From the NCBI RefSeq assembly GCF_018135625.1, contig NZ_CP073078.1:558001-622000 (forward strand): a DNA stretch of 64,000 nt, written 5' to 3'. Made by a program: the position numbers and the translations under genes. The stretch comes from Phenylobacterium montanum. GTDB taxonomy: Bacteria > Pseudomonadota > Alphaproteobacteria > Caulobacterales > Caulobacteraceae. Positions 1-10,184 of the stretch are shown piece by piece. Numbering within the stretch: the first letter of the stretch is position 1; every line of letters begins with the position of its first letter. The notes beneath the pieces were generated by a model that searched no databases, had not been told where the DNA came from, and saw only the letters and a program-made list of their open reading frames with translations.

Positions 1-1
1 C

Positions 2-1123
2 AACCCGGACCTGAAGGCGGCCCGCGCCAAGGCCAAGGTGGCCGACGCCCAGGTGTTCGACGCCGGGCTGCTGCCCGATCCCTCCATCACCCTGGGCGCC
101 GACCAGCTGATCTCCGGCCCCGACACGACCAACGCCTTCACCGGCCAGGTGGCGGTGGAGCTGAACGCCCTGCGCGAGCGCGGGGTGTCGCTGAAGATCG
201 CCCGACGCGCCCGCGACCAGGTGCGCTACGACCTGGCCTGGCAGGAATGGCAGACAGCGGGCCAAGCGCGGCTGCTGGCGGCGCGCATCGTGGGTCTTGG
301 CCAGGCCCTGGCCCTCGACGAGCAGGCGCGCGACATCGCCCGCCAGACCCTGGCCCAGACCCTGGAGGCGGCGTCGCATGGCGACGTCAAGGCCGACGAC
401 ATCGAGGCCCGCCGCATCGCCGCCGCCGAGGCGAATGACAAGGCGCTGCAGGCCGAGCGCGATTTCGGCGCGGCGCGGCAGGACCTGAACCGGCTCCTGG
501 GCGTGCGCCCCGACACGGTGATCCGCATCTCTGCGCCCGCACCTGCTGAGGGGGCGCTGGACGCCGAGGCCCTGTTCGCCAAGGCCCGCGCCTCCCGGCT
601 GGATCTGCGCGCGCTGGAGGCCGGTTACGACAGCCAGGAGGCGACCACCCGCAAGGCGGTCATGGACCAGTTCCCCAGCCTGCAACTGACCATCAGCCGG
701 GCTCAGGACACCGCCAACAACCAGACCATCGGCCCACAGGTCAACTTCACCCTGCCGGTCTGGAACCGCAATGCGGGCGGGATCGCCATCGCCCGGGCGA
801 CACGCGAGCAGCTCCGCGCGGAATATGCGGCGCGCCTGTTCGCCACGCGGGCCGATATCGCCGATCTGGTGGAGGCCCTGAAGCTGGCGCGCCGTCAGCG
901 CAGCGACATGGCCGCCCAGGTCGCGCCGCTGAAGACCATCGCCGCCGCGACCGAACAGGCCGTCGCGCGCGGTGACATCGCGAGGGCGACCGGCGACACG
1001 GCTCGTCAGAGCGTGGCCGACAAGGAACTGGCCCTCGCGGCCCTCGACCAATCCATCGCCGAGCAGACCGTGGCCCTTGAACTGGCCGTGGGCGCTCCCC
1101 TGACAGGCGACCAGAGCCGATGA
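2..1123 (+). CDS. TolC family outer-membrane efflux channel (5' partial)
   Basis: Outer-membrane channel subunit of a tripartite RND efflux system. The frame is open from the first bases, so the signal peptide and N-terminus lie upstream. About 373 residues are visible, most of a usual 420-480 residue protein. The visible beginning (NPDLKAARAKAKVADAQ) looks like the first periplasmic helix of CusC/TolC proteins. Long Ala/Arg/Gln-rich helical stretches flank a beta section near the middle (QFPSLQLTISR, NFTLPVWNRNAGG), as expected for the duplicated OEP fold. Its TGA overlaps the next ATG by 4 nt (ATGA), so it is translationally coupled to the adaptor and pump genes. The substrate cannot be read from the sequence. 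Confidence 0.92.
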   Translation, partial: NPDLKAARAKAKVADAQVFDAGLLPDPSITLGADQLISGPDTTNAFTGQVAVELNALRERGVSLKIARRARDQVRYDLAWQEWQTAGQARLLAARIVGLGQALALDEQARDIARQTLAQTLEAASHGDVKADDIEARRIAAAEANDKALQAERDFGAARQDLNRLLGVRPDTVIRISAPAPAEGALDAEALFAKARASRLDLRALEAGYDSQEATTRKAVMDQFPSLQLTISRAQDTANNQTIGPQVNFTLPVWNRNAGGIAIARATREQLRAEYAARLFATRADIADLVEALKLARRQRSDMAAQVAPLKTIAAATEQAVARGDIARATGDTARQSVADKELALAALDQSIAEQTVALELAVGAPLTGDQSR

Positions 1124-2169
1124 TGCGACGAACACCTCTGCTGGCCCTCCTGGCCCTGGCCGCCTGCTCCAAGGGCGAGGCCGACAAGGAGCCGACCCCG
1201 ACCGCCCTGGTCACCACCGCCGTGGTCGCCAAGGCCTCGGTCGCCGACACCGTCACCGCCTATGGCGCAGCCGAGTTCAGTCCCAACGGCGAGCATAGCC
1301 TGACCGCGCCGGTCGAGGCGGTGGTGGACAAGGTGCTGGCGCCGCCAGGGACGCGCGTCACCGCCGGTCAGGCGGTGGTCGAGCTGAAGGCCAGCCCCAC
1401 CAGCCAGCTCGACCTGAACAAGGCCAGGGCCGACGCCGACGCCGCCGCCAAGGCCTATGCCCGGGCCCAGCGGCTCAGGGCCGAGGGCCTGGACAGCGAC
1501 GCCGACGTGGAGACCGCCAAGGCGACGGCGGAGGCTGCGGTGCAGAACGCCAAGTCCCTGGCGGCGCGGGGCGGCGCTGGCCTGGTGCTGCGCGCCCCGG
1601 CGGCCGGGGTGGTCGAACAACTGGCCCTGAGCGTCGGCGACCAGGCCGCCCAGGGCGCGACGGTGGCCAAGATCGGGACCCTGAGCAGCCTGCGCGTGCG
1701 CCTGGGCGTCGAACCTTCCGCCGCTGCGAACCTGCGTGCGGGCGCCGAGACGCAGCTCACACCTCTGGCGGGCGGTGAAGAACGGACTGCCAAGGTGGTC
1801 TCGGTGGACCCGCGCCTCGATGCGCAGACCAAGCTCGCCTCGGCCCTGGTCGAGGCCCCGGCCGGCGCCTTCGCCCCCGGTCAGCCGCTGAAGGGCGTGA
1901 TCGCGCTTCGCCAGCAGGCGGGCGTGGTGGTGATCCCGCGCGCCGCGGTGCTGTACGACCAGGAACAGCCCTATGTGTTCGTCGAGCAGAAGTCGGCCGC
2001 GCACCGGCGCGATATCAAGCTGGGCGCCGAGAGCGGTGACGGCGTGGCGGTGCTGAACGGCCTCTCCGCCGGCGAGCGCATCGTGGTCGAGGGCGCTTCG
2101 GCGCTGGACGACGGCATGGCCGTCCGCGAAGGCAAGGCGGCCAAGCCCGCCGCGGACGACGACAAATGA
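1120..2169 (+). CDS. RND efflux periplasmic adaptor, lipoprotein
   Basis: Membrane-fusion (adaptor) subunit linking the inner-membrane pump to the TolC-like channel. The N-terminus is a lipoprotein signal (hydrophobic LLALLALAAC, lipobox Cys16), so the protein should be lipid-anchored facing the periplasm. Next come a biotinyl-lipoyl-like half (VEAVVDKVLAPPGTRVTAGQAV near residues 65-85), an Ala-rich helical hairpin (about 90-140), the second lipoyl half (LRAPAAGVVEQLALSVGDQ) and beta-barrel domains to residue 349. The length is typical of HlyD/AcrA-type adaptors. The gene overlaps both neighbours by 4 nt (ATGA twice), which implies one operon and fixed stoichiometry. No metal-binding N-terminal extension is visible. 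Confidence 0.93.
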   Translation: MMRRTPLLALLALAACSKGEADKEPTPTALVTTAVVAKASVADTVTAYGAAEFSPNGEHSLTAPVEAVVDKVLAPPGTRVTAGQAVVELKASPTSQLDLNKARADADAAAKAYARAQRLRAEGLDSDADVETAKATAEAAVQNAKSLAARGGAGLVLRAPAAGVVEQLALSVGDQAAQGATVAKIGTLSSLRVRLGVEPSAAANLRAGAETQLTPLAGGEERTAKVVSVDPRLDAQTKLASALVEAPAGAFAPGQPLKGVIALRQQAGVVVIPRAAVLYDQEQPYVFVEQKSAAHRRDIKLGAESGDGVAVLNGLSAGERIVVEGASALDDGMAVREGKAAKPAADDDK

Positions 2170-5100
2170 AGGCCTGGCTCACCGGCCACGTGCGCTCTGT
2201 CGTCCTGGCCTTCATCCTTTTGACCGTCGCGGGGCTGGCGGCTGCGCTGAACCTGCCGGTCAGCCTGTTTCCGCATGTGGACTTCGCGCGGGTGGTGGTG
2301 TCGATCGACGCCGGCGACCGCGCGGCCGACCAGACCGAGATCCAGGTCACCCGGCCACTGGAGGAGGCCCTGCGGGGCGTGCCCGGGGTCAGCCATATCC
2401 GCTCCACCACCAGCCGCGGCGCGGCCGACATCGCCCTCAGCTTCGACTGGGGTCACGACATGGTGGCGGCCACCTTGCAGACCGAGGCGGCGGTCAATGC
2501 GGCCATGCCCGACCTGCCGCCTGGCGTGCGCTTCACGGTCAAGCGCATGGACCCGACCGTATTCCCGATCCTGGGCCTGGCGGTCAGTTCTCCAAGCCGC
2601 GATCCGGTCAAGGTGCGCCAGTTCGTCGACCTGCAGCTTCGCCCCCTGGTGGCCTCGGTCCCCGGCGTAGCGGCCGTCGACGTGCTGGGCGGCGGACAGG
2701 CGGAATACCAGGTGCTGATCGACCCGGCGCGGCTGCAGGCGCTGGGTCTTTCGGCCGACGACGTGGTCAAGGCGATCGCCGCCAACAACGTGGTCAATGC
2801 GGTCGGCAAGCTGGAGGATCGCCACCGGCTCTACCTGACCCTGGTGGACACGCGCCTTTCCAGCGCCGCCGACCTCGGCCAGATCGCCGTCAAGACCGGC
2901 GCCACGCCCGGCGCAGGGGTCGTGCCCCTGAGCGCCGTCGCCCAGATCCAGCTCGCCCCGGCGCCGATGTGGACCCGGATCACCGCCCAGGGGCGTGATG
3001 CAGTGCTGGTCAATATCCGCCAGAGCCCCGAGGCCGACAGCGTGGCCCTGGCCAAGGCCGTGCGGGCGCGTCTCGCCGAGCTCTCCAAGCACACTCCGTC
3101 CGACATCAATGTCGCCACCTTCTACGACCAGACCGAACTCGTCACCGGTGCGGCCGGCAGCGTGCGGGACGCGATCTTCCTGGGCGCGCTCCTGGCCGGG
3201 GCGGTGCTGTTCCTGTTCCTGCGCTCCTCGCGGCTCATGCTGATCACCGCGATCATGCTGCCGGCGGTGCTGGCCAGCGCGTGCCTGCTGCTGTTCGTGC
3301 TGCACATGAGCTTCAACATGATGACGCTCGGGGGTCTGGCCGCGGCTGTCGGCCTGGTGGTCGACGACGTGGTGGTGATGCTCGAGCACCTGATGCGCCG
3401 GCTGCAGGAGGCGCCGGAGGCCGAGGCCAAGAGCGGCATCCTAGCCGCCGCTGGCGAGATGGCCCGGCCGCTGATCGGCTCCAGCCTGTCGACCGTGGTG
3501 GTGTTTGCACCCCTGGCCTTCCTGACCGGGGTCACCGGCGGCTTCTTCAAGGCCCTGGCCGTGACCATGAGCGCGGCCCTGATCATCTCGCTGCTCTTCG
3601 CCCTGTTCGTGGCGCCTGTGCTGGCTCAGGCCTGGGTGCGCCGCCAGGACGTGGAGGCGGCCGACGCCGCCGACCGCATGACCCATCCGATCGCCGGCGG
3701 CTATCAACGGGCCATCGGCTGGACGCTGGGGCGGCCTTTGCTGGCGGTCGGCGTTATCGCGGCCATTTTCTTAGGGTTGGGCGGCCTGGCCTACAGCCAG
3801 CTCGGCACGGGCTTCATGCCCAAGATGGACGAGGGCGGCTTCGTCCTCGACTACAAGGCCAAGCCCGGCGCGGCGCTCAGCGACACCGACCGGCTGCTGC
3901 GCCAGGTTGAGGAGATCATCCGCTCGACCCCCGACGTGGACAGCTATTCCCGCCGCACCGGCGCCCAGCTGGGCGGGGGCCTGACCGAGGCCGACGAAGG
4001 CGACTTCTTCATCCACCTGAAGAAAGGCAAGCGCCGCGGGGTCGAGGAGGTGATGGCCGAGATCCGCCAGCGCGTTGGCGCCGAGGTCCCGGGCCTGGAC
4101 GTCGAGATCGCCCAGCTGATGGAAGACCTGATCGGCGACCTGACCGCGGTGCCGCAGCCGATCGAGATCAAGCTGTTCGGCCCCAATCCCGACGCCCTGA
4201 AGACGGCGGCCAAGACCATCGCCCCGGCCATCGGCAAGATCGACGGCGTGGTCGAGGTCGTGGACGGCCTGCGGGTCGCCGGCGACGCCCTGGTGGTCAA
4301 GGTCAACCGTCCCGCAGCCGCGCTGGAGGGCCTGGATCCCGACGCCGTGTCGAAACAGCTCGAAGACCTCGTCGGCGGGCAGGTCGCGACCCAGGTGCAG
4401 AAGGGCGAGCTGCTCTATGGCGTGCGGGTCTGGACTGGCGCTTCGCTGAGGGACCGGGTCGGCGCCATCGCCAATCTGCGCCTTCATGCCCCCGATGGGC
4501 ACGACCTGCCGCTGTCGCGCATCGCCACGGTAGTGGTCGAGCCCGGCCAGCAGCAGATCACCCGCGAGGACCTGCAGCCCTTCGTCGGCGTCACCGCGCG
4601 GCTCGAGCACCGCGACATGGGCTCGGCCATGGCCGAGGTGAAGAAGACCATCGCCGGCCTCGCCCTGCCGGCCGGGGTGCGCATCGAATATGGCGGCCTC
4701 TACGCCCAGCAGCAGAGTTCGTTCGTGGACCTGGCCGTGGTGTTCGCCGCCGCCCTGCTCCTGGTCTCGCTCCTGCTGCTCTACCTGTTCGAGCGCTGGC
4801 GGGTGGTCATCAGCGTCCTGGCGGTGGTGCTGATGGCGGCGGCGGCGGTGTTCGTCGGCCTTTGGGCCACAGGGACCGAGCTGAACATCTCAGCCCTGAT
4901 GGGCCTGACCATGGTGGTGGGGATCATCACCGAGCTGGCCATCTTCTTTTTCGCCGAGGTCGAGCTGGACCAGCACGTGGACGCCAGCCACCTGACAACA
5001 GCGGGCCTGGCGCGGCTGAGGCCGATCCTGATGTCGGCTGTGATCGCGATCTTGGCCCTGTCGCCTCTGGCGCTGGGCCTCGGGCAAGGCTCGGCCATGC

Positions 5101-5207
5101 AGCGGCCCCTGGCCATCGCCATCATCTCCGGCCTCCTGGCCGGCGCGCCCCTGGTGCTGATGGTGCTGCCGGCCCTGTTCGAGGCGCTCAGTCGAAAACG
5201 AGCCTGA
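2166..5207 (+). CDS. RND efflux transporter permease subunit
   Basis: Proton-driven inner-membrane pump of 1013 residues, the normal RND size, with two repeats each holding a periplasmic porter loop and a six-helix bundle. The first membrane helix (VVLAFILLTVAGLAAAL) and the TM4 proton-relay pair D400-D401 (GLVVDDVVVMLEH) are clear. In the second repeat the TM10 position that is Lys in AcrB is Glu923 (GIITELAIFF), as in heavy-metal pumps such as CusA. The pump therefore mixes an HAE-type TM4 with an HME-type TM10, and I do not assign drug or metal export. It is coupled to the adaptor by an ATGA overlap, and the next gene starts at the base after its stop. Confidence 0.95.
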   Translation: MKAWLTGHVRSVVLAFILLTVAGLAAALNLPVSLFPHVDFARVVVSIDAGDRAADQTEIQVTRPLEEALRGVPGVSHIRSTTSRGAADIALSFDWGHDMVAATLQTEAAVNAAMPDLPPGVRFTVKRMDPTVFPILGLAVSSPSRDPVKVRQFVDLQLRPLVASVPGVAAVDVLGGGQAEYQVLIDPARLQALGLSADDVVKAIAANNVVNAVGKLEDRHRLYLTLVDTRLSSAADLGQIAVKTGATPGAGVVPLSAVAQIQLAPAPMWTRITAQGRDAVLVNIRQSPEADSVALAKAVRARLAELSKHTPSDINVATFYDQTELVTGAAGSVRDAIFLGALLAGAVLFLFLRSSRLMLITAIMLPAVLASACLLLFVLHMSFNMMTLGGLAAAVGLVVDDVVVMLEHLMRRLQEAPEAEAKSGILAAAGEMARPLIGSSLSTVVVFAPLAFLTGVTGGFFKALAVTMSAALIISLLFALFVAPVLAQAWVRRQDVEAADAADRMTHPIAGGYQRAIGWTLGRPLLAVGVIAAIFLGLGGLAYSQLGTGFMPKMDEGGFVLDYKAKPGAALSDTDRLLRQVEEIIRSTPDVDSYSRRTGAQLGGGLTEADEGDFFIHLKKGKRRGVEEVMAEIRQRVGAEVPGLDVEIAQLMEDLIGDLTAVPQPIEIKLFGPNPDALKTAAKTIAPAIGKIDGVVEVVDGLRVAGDALVVKVNRPAAALEGLDPDAVSKQLEDLVGGQVATQVQKGELLYGVRVWTGASLRDRVGAIANLRLHAPDGHDLPLSRIATVVVEPGQQQITREDLQPFVGVTARLEHRDMGSAMAEVKKTIAGLALPAGVRIEYGGLYAQQQSSFVDLAVVFAAALLLVSLLLLYLFERWRVVISVLAVVLMAAAAVFVGLWATGTELNISALMGLTMVVGIITELAIFFFAEVELDQHVDASHLTTAGLARLRPILMSAVIAILALSPLALGLGQGSAMQRPLAIAIISGLLAGAPLVLMVLPALFEALSRKRA

Positions 5208-6056
5208 TTGATCCGGGCGGGGTTTGGTGGCGTAGTCCGTTTCGCCATGGCCACGCTGCAACTGCTCGCCGAGAACCTTGGGGTCACCCTCGTCTGCTTC
5301 CTGATCCTCTGGCGGATCGGGGTGGCGATCCGCGACGTGACCTTTGTCGACAGCTGGTGGGCGTTCGGCATGGTGGTGCTGGCCTGGGCCAGCTTCTTCG
5401 AAACCGGGCCGGCGAGCCCGCGTAAGCTGGTGCTGGTCGCGCTCTGCACCGCCTGGGGCCTGAGGCTTGGAACCTATCTCCTGCTGCGCTGGCGCGGCCA
5501 TGGGCCGGACCGGCGCTACAAGACCATGCTGGGCAAGGCCGAGGCCGAGCGAGGCTGGGGCTTCGCCAAGGCCTCGCTGCTCCTTGTGTTCGCTCTGCAG
5601 GCGCCGCTGCAGTTCGTGGTCTGCCTGCCGGTGCAGCTGGGCCAGCTCGATCCGGCGCCGGCGATGCTTGGGCCGCTGGGCTGGGCGGGCGCCGGGTTCG
5701 CGCTCATCGGCCTGATTTTCGAGAGCGTCGGCGACTGGCAGCTCAGCCGCTTCAAGGCCGACCCGACCAACCAGGGCAAGGTCATGGACCGGGGCCTCTG
5801 GCGCTACACCCGCCACCCCAACTATTTCGGGGACGCGTGCCTGTGGTGGGGCCTTTGGCTGATCGCCGCCGAGACTCGCGCCGGCCTCTGGGCCCTGCCA
5901 GGCCCGATCCTGATCACCTTCCTCCTAACCCGCTTCAGCGGCGTGCCCACGGTCGAAGGACGGATGCGCCGTAGCCGGCCCGACTATGAAGCCTATGTCC
6001 GCCGCACCTCCGGGTTCATTCCGTGGCCGCCAAAGAGACTTGTGGCGGAGCCCTGA
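5208..6056 (+). CDS. DUF1295 membrane protein (steroid 5-alpha-reductase-like)
   Basis: Polytopic inner-membrane protein of the DUF1295 family, distantly related to steroid 5-alpha reductases and isoprenylcysteine methyltransferases. The signature is in the C-terminal half: a run rich in RYTRHPNYFGD, which contacts the cofactor in this superfamily, followed by helices and a YVRRTSGFIPWPP tail. About six to seven hydrophobic segments are visible. The start given is a TTG directly after the pump stop codon. An ATG at 5247 (MATLQLLAENLG) is a credible alternative and would remove 13 residues. Its place at the end of the efflux operon suggests co-expression, but its lipid or other substrate is unknown. 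Confidence 0.85.
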   Translation: MIRAGFGGVVRFAMATLQLLAENLGVTLVCFLILWRIGVAIRDVTFVDSWWAFGMVVLAWASFFETGPASPRKLVLVALCTAWGLRLGTYLLLRWRGHGPDRRYKTMLGKAEAERGWGFAKASLLLVFALQAPLQFVVCLPVQLGQLDPAPAMLGPLGWAGAGFALIGLIFESVGDWQLSRFKADPTNQGKVMDRGLWRYTRHPNYFGDACLWWGLWLIAAETRAGLWALPGPILITFLLTRFSGVPTVEGRMRRSRPDYEAYVRRTSGFIPWPPKRLVAEP

Positions 6057-6072
6057 GGTCGCTCACGGGAAA

Positions 6073-7548
6073 TCACCGCACCGCGACGCCGTTCTCAACG
6101 AAAGCCCGGTCCGCCCAGCAGGAATGCGTTCCGCTACAGAGCTTGTGCGGCAGGGCGATGCGGCAGACGGGGCCATCCTCGATGCGGCGGGCGTCCAGCA
6201 GGATGCATTCGGAGCCGCCGGTATTCTCATCGGTCAGGAAGCTGACCAGATAGCCGTCGTCCTCTTGGGTGGACCCGATCCGCGGGACGAAGGGGGCTTC
6301 GCTGGCATAGACGCCTTCGGGCAGGTCGAACCGCCGGGTTTCGCCGGTCTTCAGGTCGTGCTTGACGAAGCCGGTGAACAGGAACCAGCCCGGCTTGCTC
6401 ACGGTGGAATAGGCGTAGCGATAGGGGCGGCCGGCGAAGCGCTGGTTGAACATGCCGAACTCGACGATCTCGTCGCACAGCCGCTCTTCGCGGGTCCGGC
6501 CGATGGCGAGATCGAAGCGCCAGCGGTGCAGCTTGGGGCGGAAGCTGTGCTCGTCGAGATAGGCCATCATGTGCTCGAAGCCGGCGGGCGCGTCCTTGCG
6601 CGGGCGCGGCGTCGGCTCTTCCTGGAAATAGCCGTCCAGCACCACCTCGGTCCCATCCTCATAGGCGTTCAGCCAGTGCAGCACATAGGTCGGCTCGGCC
6701 TCGAACCAGCGCACCTCGCCGTCGCCGCGGCGCGGGACCAGGGCGAAGCGCGAGGGCAGGCCGGGATGCAGGCGCACGGCGTGGATGTTCCGCTGCAGGA
6801 GGTCTGCGTCCCAGAACACCGGCATATCGTTGAGGATCGCCCAGTTCTCGCTGAAGGCCATGTCATGCGGCAGGCGCGGGCCGGGCAGGGGGATCGGCTG
6901 GTAGCGGGCAAGGCGCCCCTCCCGGTCGACCACGCCGAAATGCAGGTGGGGGGCGTGCTTGGAATAGTTGAAGAACAGCAGTTCGCCCGTCGCCTCATCG
7001 ACCTTGGTATGCGCCGAGACCCCGTCGAGCGGTCCCCAGGGGGCGACACCCAGGGTCTCCAGCGTGAACGGGTCGAGCTGATAGGCTTCGCCGCACTGGT
7101 AGAAGGTGGCGATGGCCTTGCCGGCGTGGACCACGATGTCGGTTGAGGCGTTGTCCTTCAGCGCGCCATGGGCGCCATAGCCGGGACGCTTGGCCAGGCT
7201 GGGCGGATCGGCGAGGCCGCCCCACAGCGAGCCTTCGGCCTCCTGTTCGGCCTGGAAACACCGTGTACGGACGAATCGATTGCGATAGCTGGCGCGACCG
7301 TTCTTGAAGCCGATCTGGTGAATCATCGCGTCGCCGTCGAAGGGGTGGTAGCGGCCGAGCGGCTGGTGGATCTGGTTTTCGGTGTTGCGCAGATAGACCC
7401 CGTCGATGTCGGCCGGGATCGCGCCTTGCAGCACCTCCAGGTCCTCGGCGTCGACCTCCTCGTGGAGCGGGGTCCAGGCGCCGTTGAGATAGGGATGGTT
7501 GCTGGGCTGCAGCGTGGTGCGGACCCTTGGCAAGCGGTCTAGCTTCAT
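6073..7548 (-). CDS. Carotenoid oxygenase family protein
   Basis: Iron(II)-dependent oxygenase of the carotenoid/lignostilbene cleavage family, about 491 residues. Four histidines expected to hold the iron sit in recognisable blocks: AHTKVDEATGEL, PHDMAFSENWAILND, LHWLNAYEDGTE and the C-terminal GTHSCW. I chose the ATG at 7548 because GGAG lies 8 nt upstream and the conserved N-terminus (LQPSNHPYLNGAWTPL) follows at once. The frame stays open upstream to 7656 but without family similarity. The gene faces the FMN glutamate-synthase-domain gene across about 117 bp and ends 17 bp from the DUF1295 stop (convergent). The substrate could be a carotenoid, an apocarotenoid or a lignin stilbene. Confidence 0.92.
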   Translation of the reverse strand: MKLDRLPRVRTTLQPSNHPYLNGAWTPLHEEVDAEDLEVLQGAIPADIDGVYLRNTENQIHQPLGRYHPFDGDAMIHQIGFKNGRASYRNRFVRTRCFQAEQEAEGSLWGGLADPPSLAKRPGYGAHGALKDNASTDIVVHAGKAIATFYQCGEAYQLDPFTLETLGVAPWGPLDGVSAHTKVDEATGELLFFNYSKHAPHLHFGVVDREGRLARYQPIPLPGPRLPHDMAFSENWAILNDMPVFWDADLLQRNIHAVRLHPGLPSRFALVPRRGDGEVRWFEAEPTYVLHWLNAYEDGTEVVLDGYFQEEPTPRPRKDAPAGFEHMMAYLDEHSFRPKLHRWRFDLAIGRTREERLCDEIVEFGMFNQRFAGRPYRYAYSTVSKPGWFLFTGFVKHDLKTGETRRFDLPEGVYASEAPFVPRIGSTQEDDGYLVSFLTDENTGGSECILLDARRIEDGPVCRIALPHKLCSGTHSCWADRAFVENGVAVR

Positions 7549-7612
7549 TGCGCTGTCTCCGGATCGGGGCCCGGAAGGGAGGTTAGGCCGGGCCGGCGGC
7601 GGCGCAAGGGCC

Positions 7613-7636
7613 TTGACGTCGGTGCGACGGATCATC
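7613..7636 (+). promoter_or_regulatory. Candidate promoter between carotenoid oxygenase and FMN oxidoreductase genes
   Basis: A perfect -35 TTGACG (7613-7618) lies 48 nt upstream of the ATG at 7666 in the divergent intergenic region. The -10 is poor: GGATCATC, about 10 nt downstream, keeps only part of the GCTANAWC pattern. The -35 is seen; use as a promoter is inferred. Confidence 0.3.
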
Positions 7637-7665
7637 GACGGTCCGGCCAAGCTCAAGGAGGCTCA

Positions 7666-9279
7666 ATGGGCAAGTTCACGCCTAGTCGCTATACGGCCTT
7701 CGCCCTCTGCCTCGCCGGGGCGGTGCTGGGTTTTGCGGTCCTGCCCTGGTGGAGCAAGGGCGTCTATCTGGGGATCGCCGGCGCCGCCTTGAGCGTGCTG
7801 GGCGTGATCGACCTGATCCAGACCCGGCATTCGATCCAGCGCAACTATCCGGTGATCGGCCATATCCGCTGGATCGTCGAACTGGTGCGGCCGGAGCTGC
7901 GCCAATACCTGTTCGAGGCCGACCAAGAGGCTGCGCCCTTCACCCGCAGCCAACGCAGCCTGGTCTACGAGCGGGCCAAGGGGCTGCCGGCCGAGCAGCC
8001 CTTCGGCACCCTGCTGGAGGTCTATCGCAGCGGCTACGAGTTCATCGGCCATTCGACCTGCCCGGCGGCGCATGCGGACCCGGAAAGCTTTCGCGTGACC
8101 ATCGGCGGCGAGCTGTGCGCCAAGCCCTATTCCGCCTCGCTGTTCAACATCTCGGCCATGAGCTTCGGCTCGCTGAGCGCCAACGCCATCCGCGCCCTGA
8201 ATGCGGGGGCCAGGAAGGGCGGCTTCTATCACGACACCGGCGAGGGCAGCATCAGCCCCTATCATCGGGAGATGGGCGGGGACATCGTCTGGGAGGTGGC
8301 CAGCGGTTATTTCGGGTGCCGCACCGAGGACGGCCGCTTCGATCCGGAGAAGTTCCGCGCCCAGGCGACCACCGACCAGGTGAAGATGATCGAGATCAAG
8401 CTCAGCCAAGGGGCCAAGCCGGGTCACGGCGGCATCCTGCCCGCCAAGAAGGTCAGCCGGGAGATCTCCGAGACCCGCGGCGTGCCCATGGGCCGCGACT
8501 GCATCTCGCCGCCGCGCCACAGCGCCTTTTCCACGCCGCTGGAGATGATGGGCTTCATCGCCCAGCTGCGCGAGCTGTCCGGCGGCAAGCCAGTGGGTTT
8601 CAAGCTGTGCCTGGGCCACCCCTGGGAACTTATGGCCATCGTCAAGGCCATGCTGCAGACCGGCGTCCGACCGGACTTCATCGTCGTCGACGGCGGCGAG
8701 GGCGGCACCGGCGCCGCGCCGGAGGAGTTCAGCGACCATGTCGGCGCGCCGATGCGGGAAGGCCTGTTGTTCGTTCACAACACCCTGGTGGGCGCGGGCC
8801 TGCGCGGCCAGATCAAGATCGGCGCGGCCGGGCGGATCGTCAGCGCCTTTGACATCGCCTGCGTGCTGGCGATCGGCGCCGACTGGGCCAATGCGGCGCG
8901 GGGCTTCATGTTCGCCATCGGCTGCGTGCAGTCGCTGAGCTGCCACACCAACCACTGCCCGACCGGGGTGGCGACCCAGGACCCGGGGCGCCAGAAGGCG
9001 CTGGTGGTCACCGACAAGGCCGAGCGGGTCTACAACTTCCACCGCAACACCCTCAAAGCCCTGGCCGACATGCTGGCTGCGGCCGGGGTCGAGCGGCCGG
9101 AAAAGCTGGGGCCGCATCATCTGGTGCGCCGGGTCAGCGCCACCGAGGTCCGACAATTCGCCGATCTGCACACCTTCCTGCCGGCGCGGTCCCTGGTGGA
9201 CGGCGCCTGTCAAGACAGCTTCTATCGCACCAACTGGGACCGGGCGTCGGCCGAGAGCTTCGACCCGGTGATGGCCTGA
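7666..9279 (+). CDS. FMN-binding glutamate synthase family protein, membrane-anchored
   Basis: Stand-alone relative of the FMN/Fe-S synthase domain of glutamate synthase (GltB), 537 residues. One or two hydrophobic helices (about residues 10-45) anchor it to the membrane. The TIM barrel then carries the family blocks ISAMSFGSLSANAI, GGFYHDTGEGSISPYH, GAKPGHGGILPAKKV, DGGEGGTGAAP and the Cys-rich CHTNHCPTGVATQDP. There is no glutaminase domain, so it is not a complete glutamate synthase; the reaction of this subfamily is uncertain. The ATG is preceded by AAGGAGG. It lies upstream of an exported methyltransferase in the same direction, but the 62 bp gap gives no firm sign of co-transcription. 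Confidence 0.92.
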   Translation: MGKFTPSRYTAFALCLAGAVLGFAVLPWWSKGVYLGIAGAALSVLGVIDLIQTRHSIQRNYPVIGHIRWIVELVRPELRQYLFEADQEAAPFTRSQRSLVYERAKGLPAEQPFGTLLEVYRSGYEFIGHSTCPAAHADPESFRVTIGGELCAKPYSASLFNISAMSFGSLSANAIRALNAGARKGGFYHDTGEGSISPYHREMGGDIVWEVASGYFGCRTEDGRFDPEKFRAQATTDQVKMIEIKLSQGAKPGHGGILPAKKVSREISETRGVPMGRDCISPPRHSAFSTPLEMMGFIAQLRELSGGKPVGFKLCLGHPWELMAIVKAMLQTGVRPDFIVVDGGEGGTGAAPEEFSDHVGAPMREGLLFVHNTLVGAGLRGQIKIGAAGRIVSAFDIACVLAIGADWANAARGFMFAIGCVQSLSCHTNHCPTGVATQDPGRQKALVVTDKAERVYNFHRNTLKALADMLAAAGVERPEKLGPHHLVRRVSATEVRQFADLHTFLPARSLVDGACQDSFYRTNWDRASAESFDPVMA

Positions 9280-9341
9280 GCCCTGGCGCCGCAGGCCCGT
9301 CGGCCCAATATGCACGCAAACACAACAAGGGAAGGGCGCCC

Positions 9342-10184
<843 letters not shown>

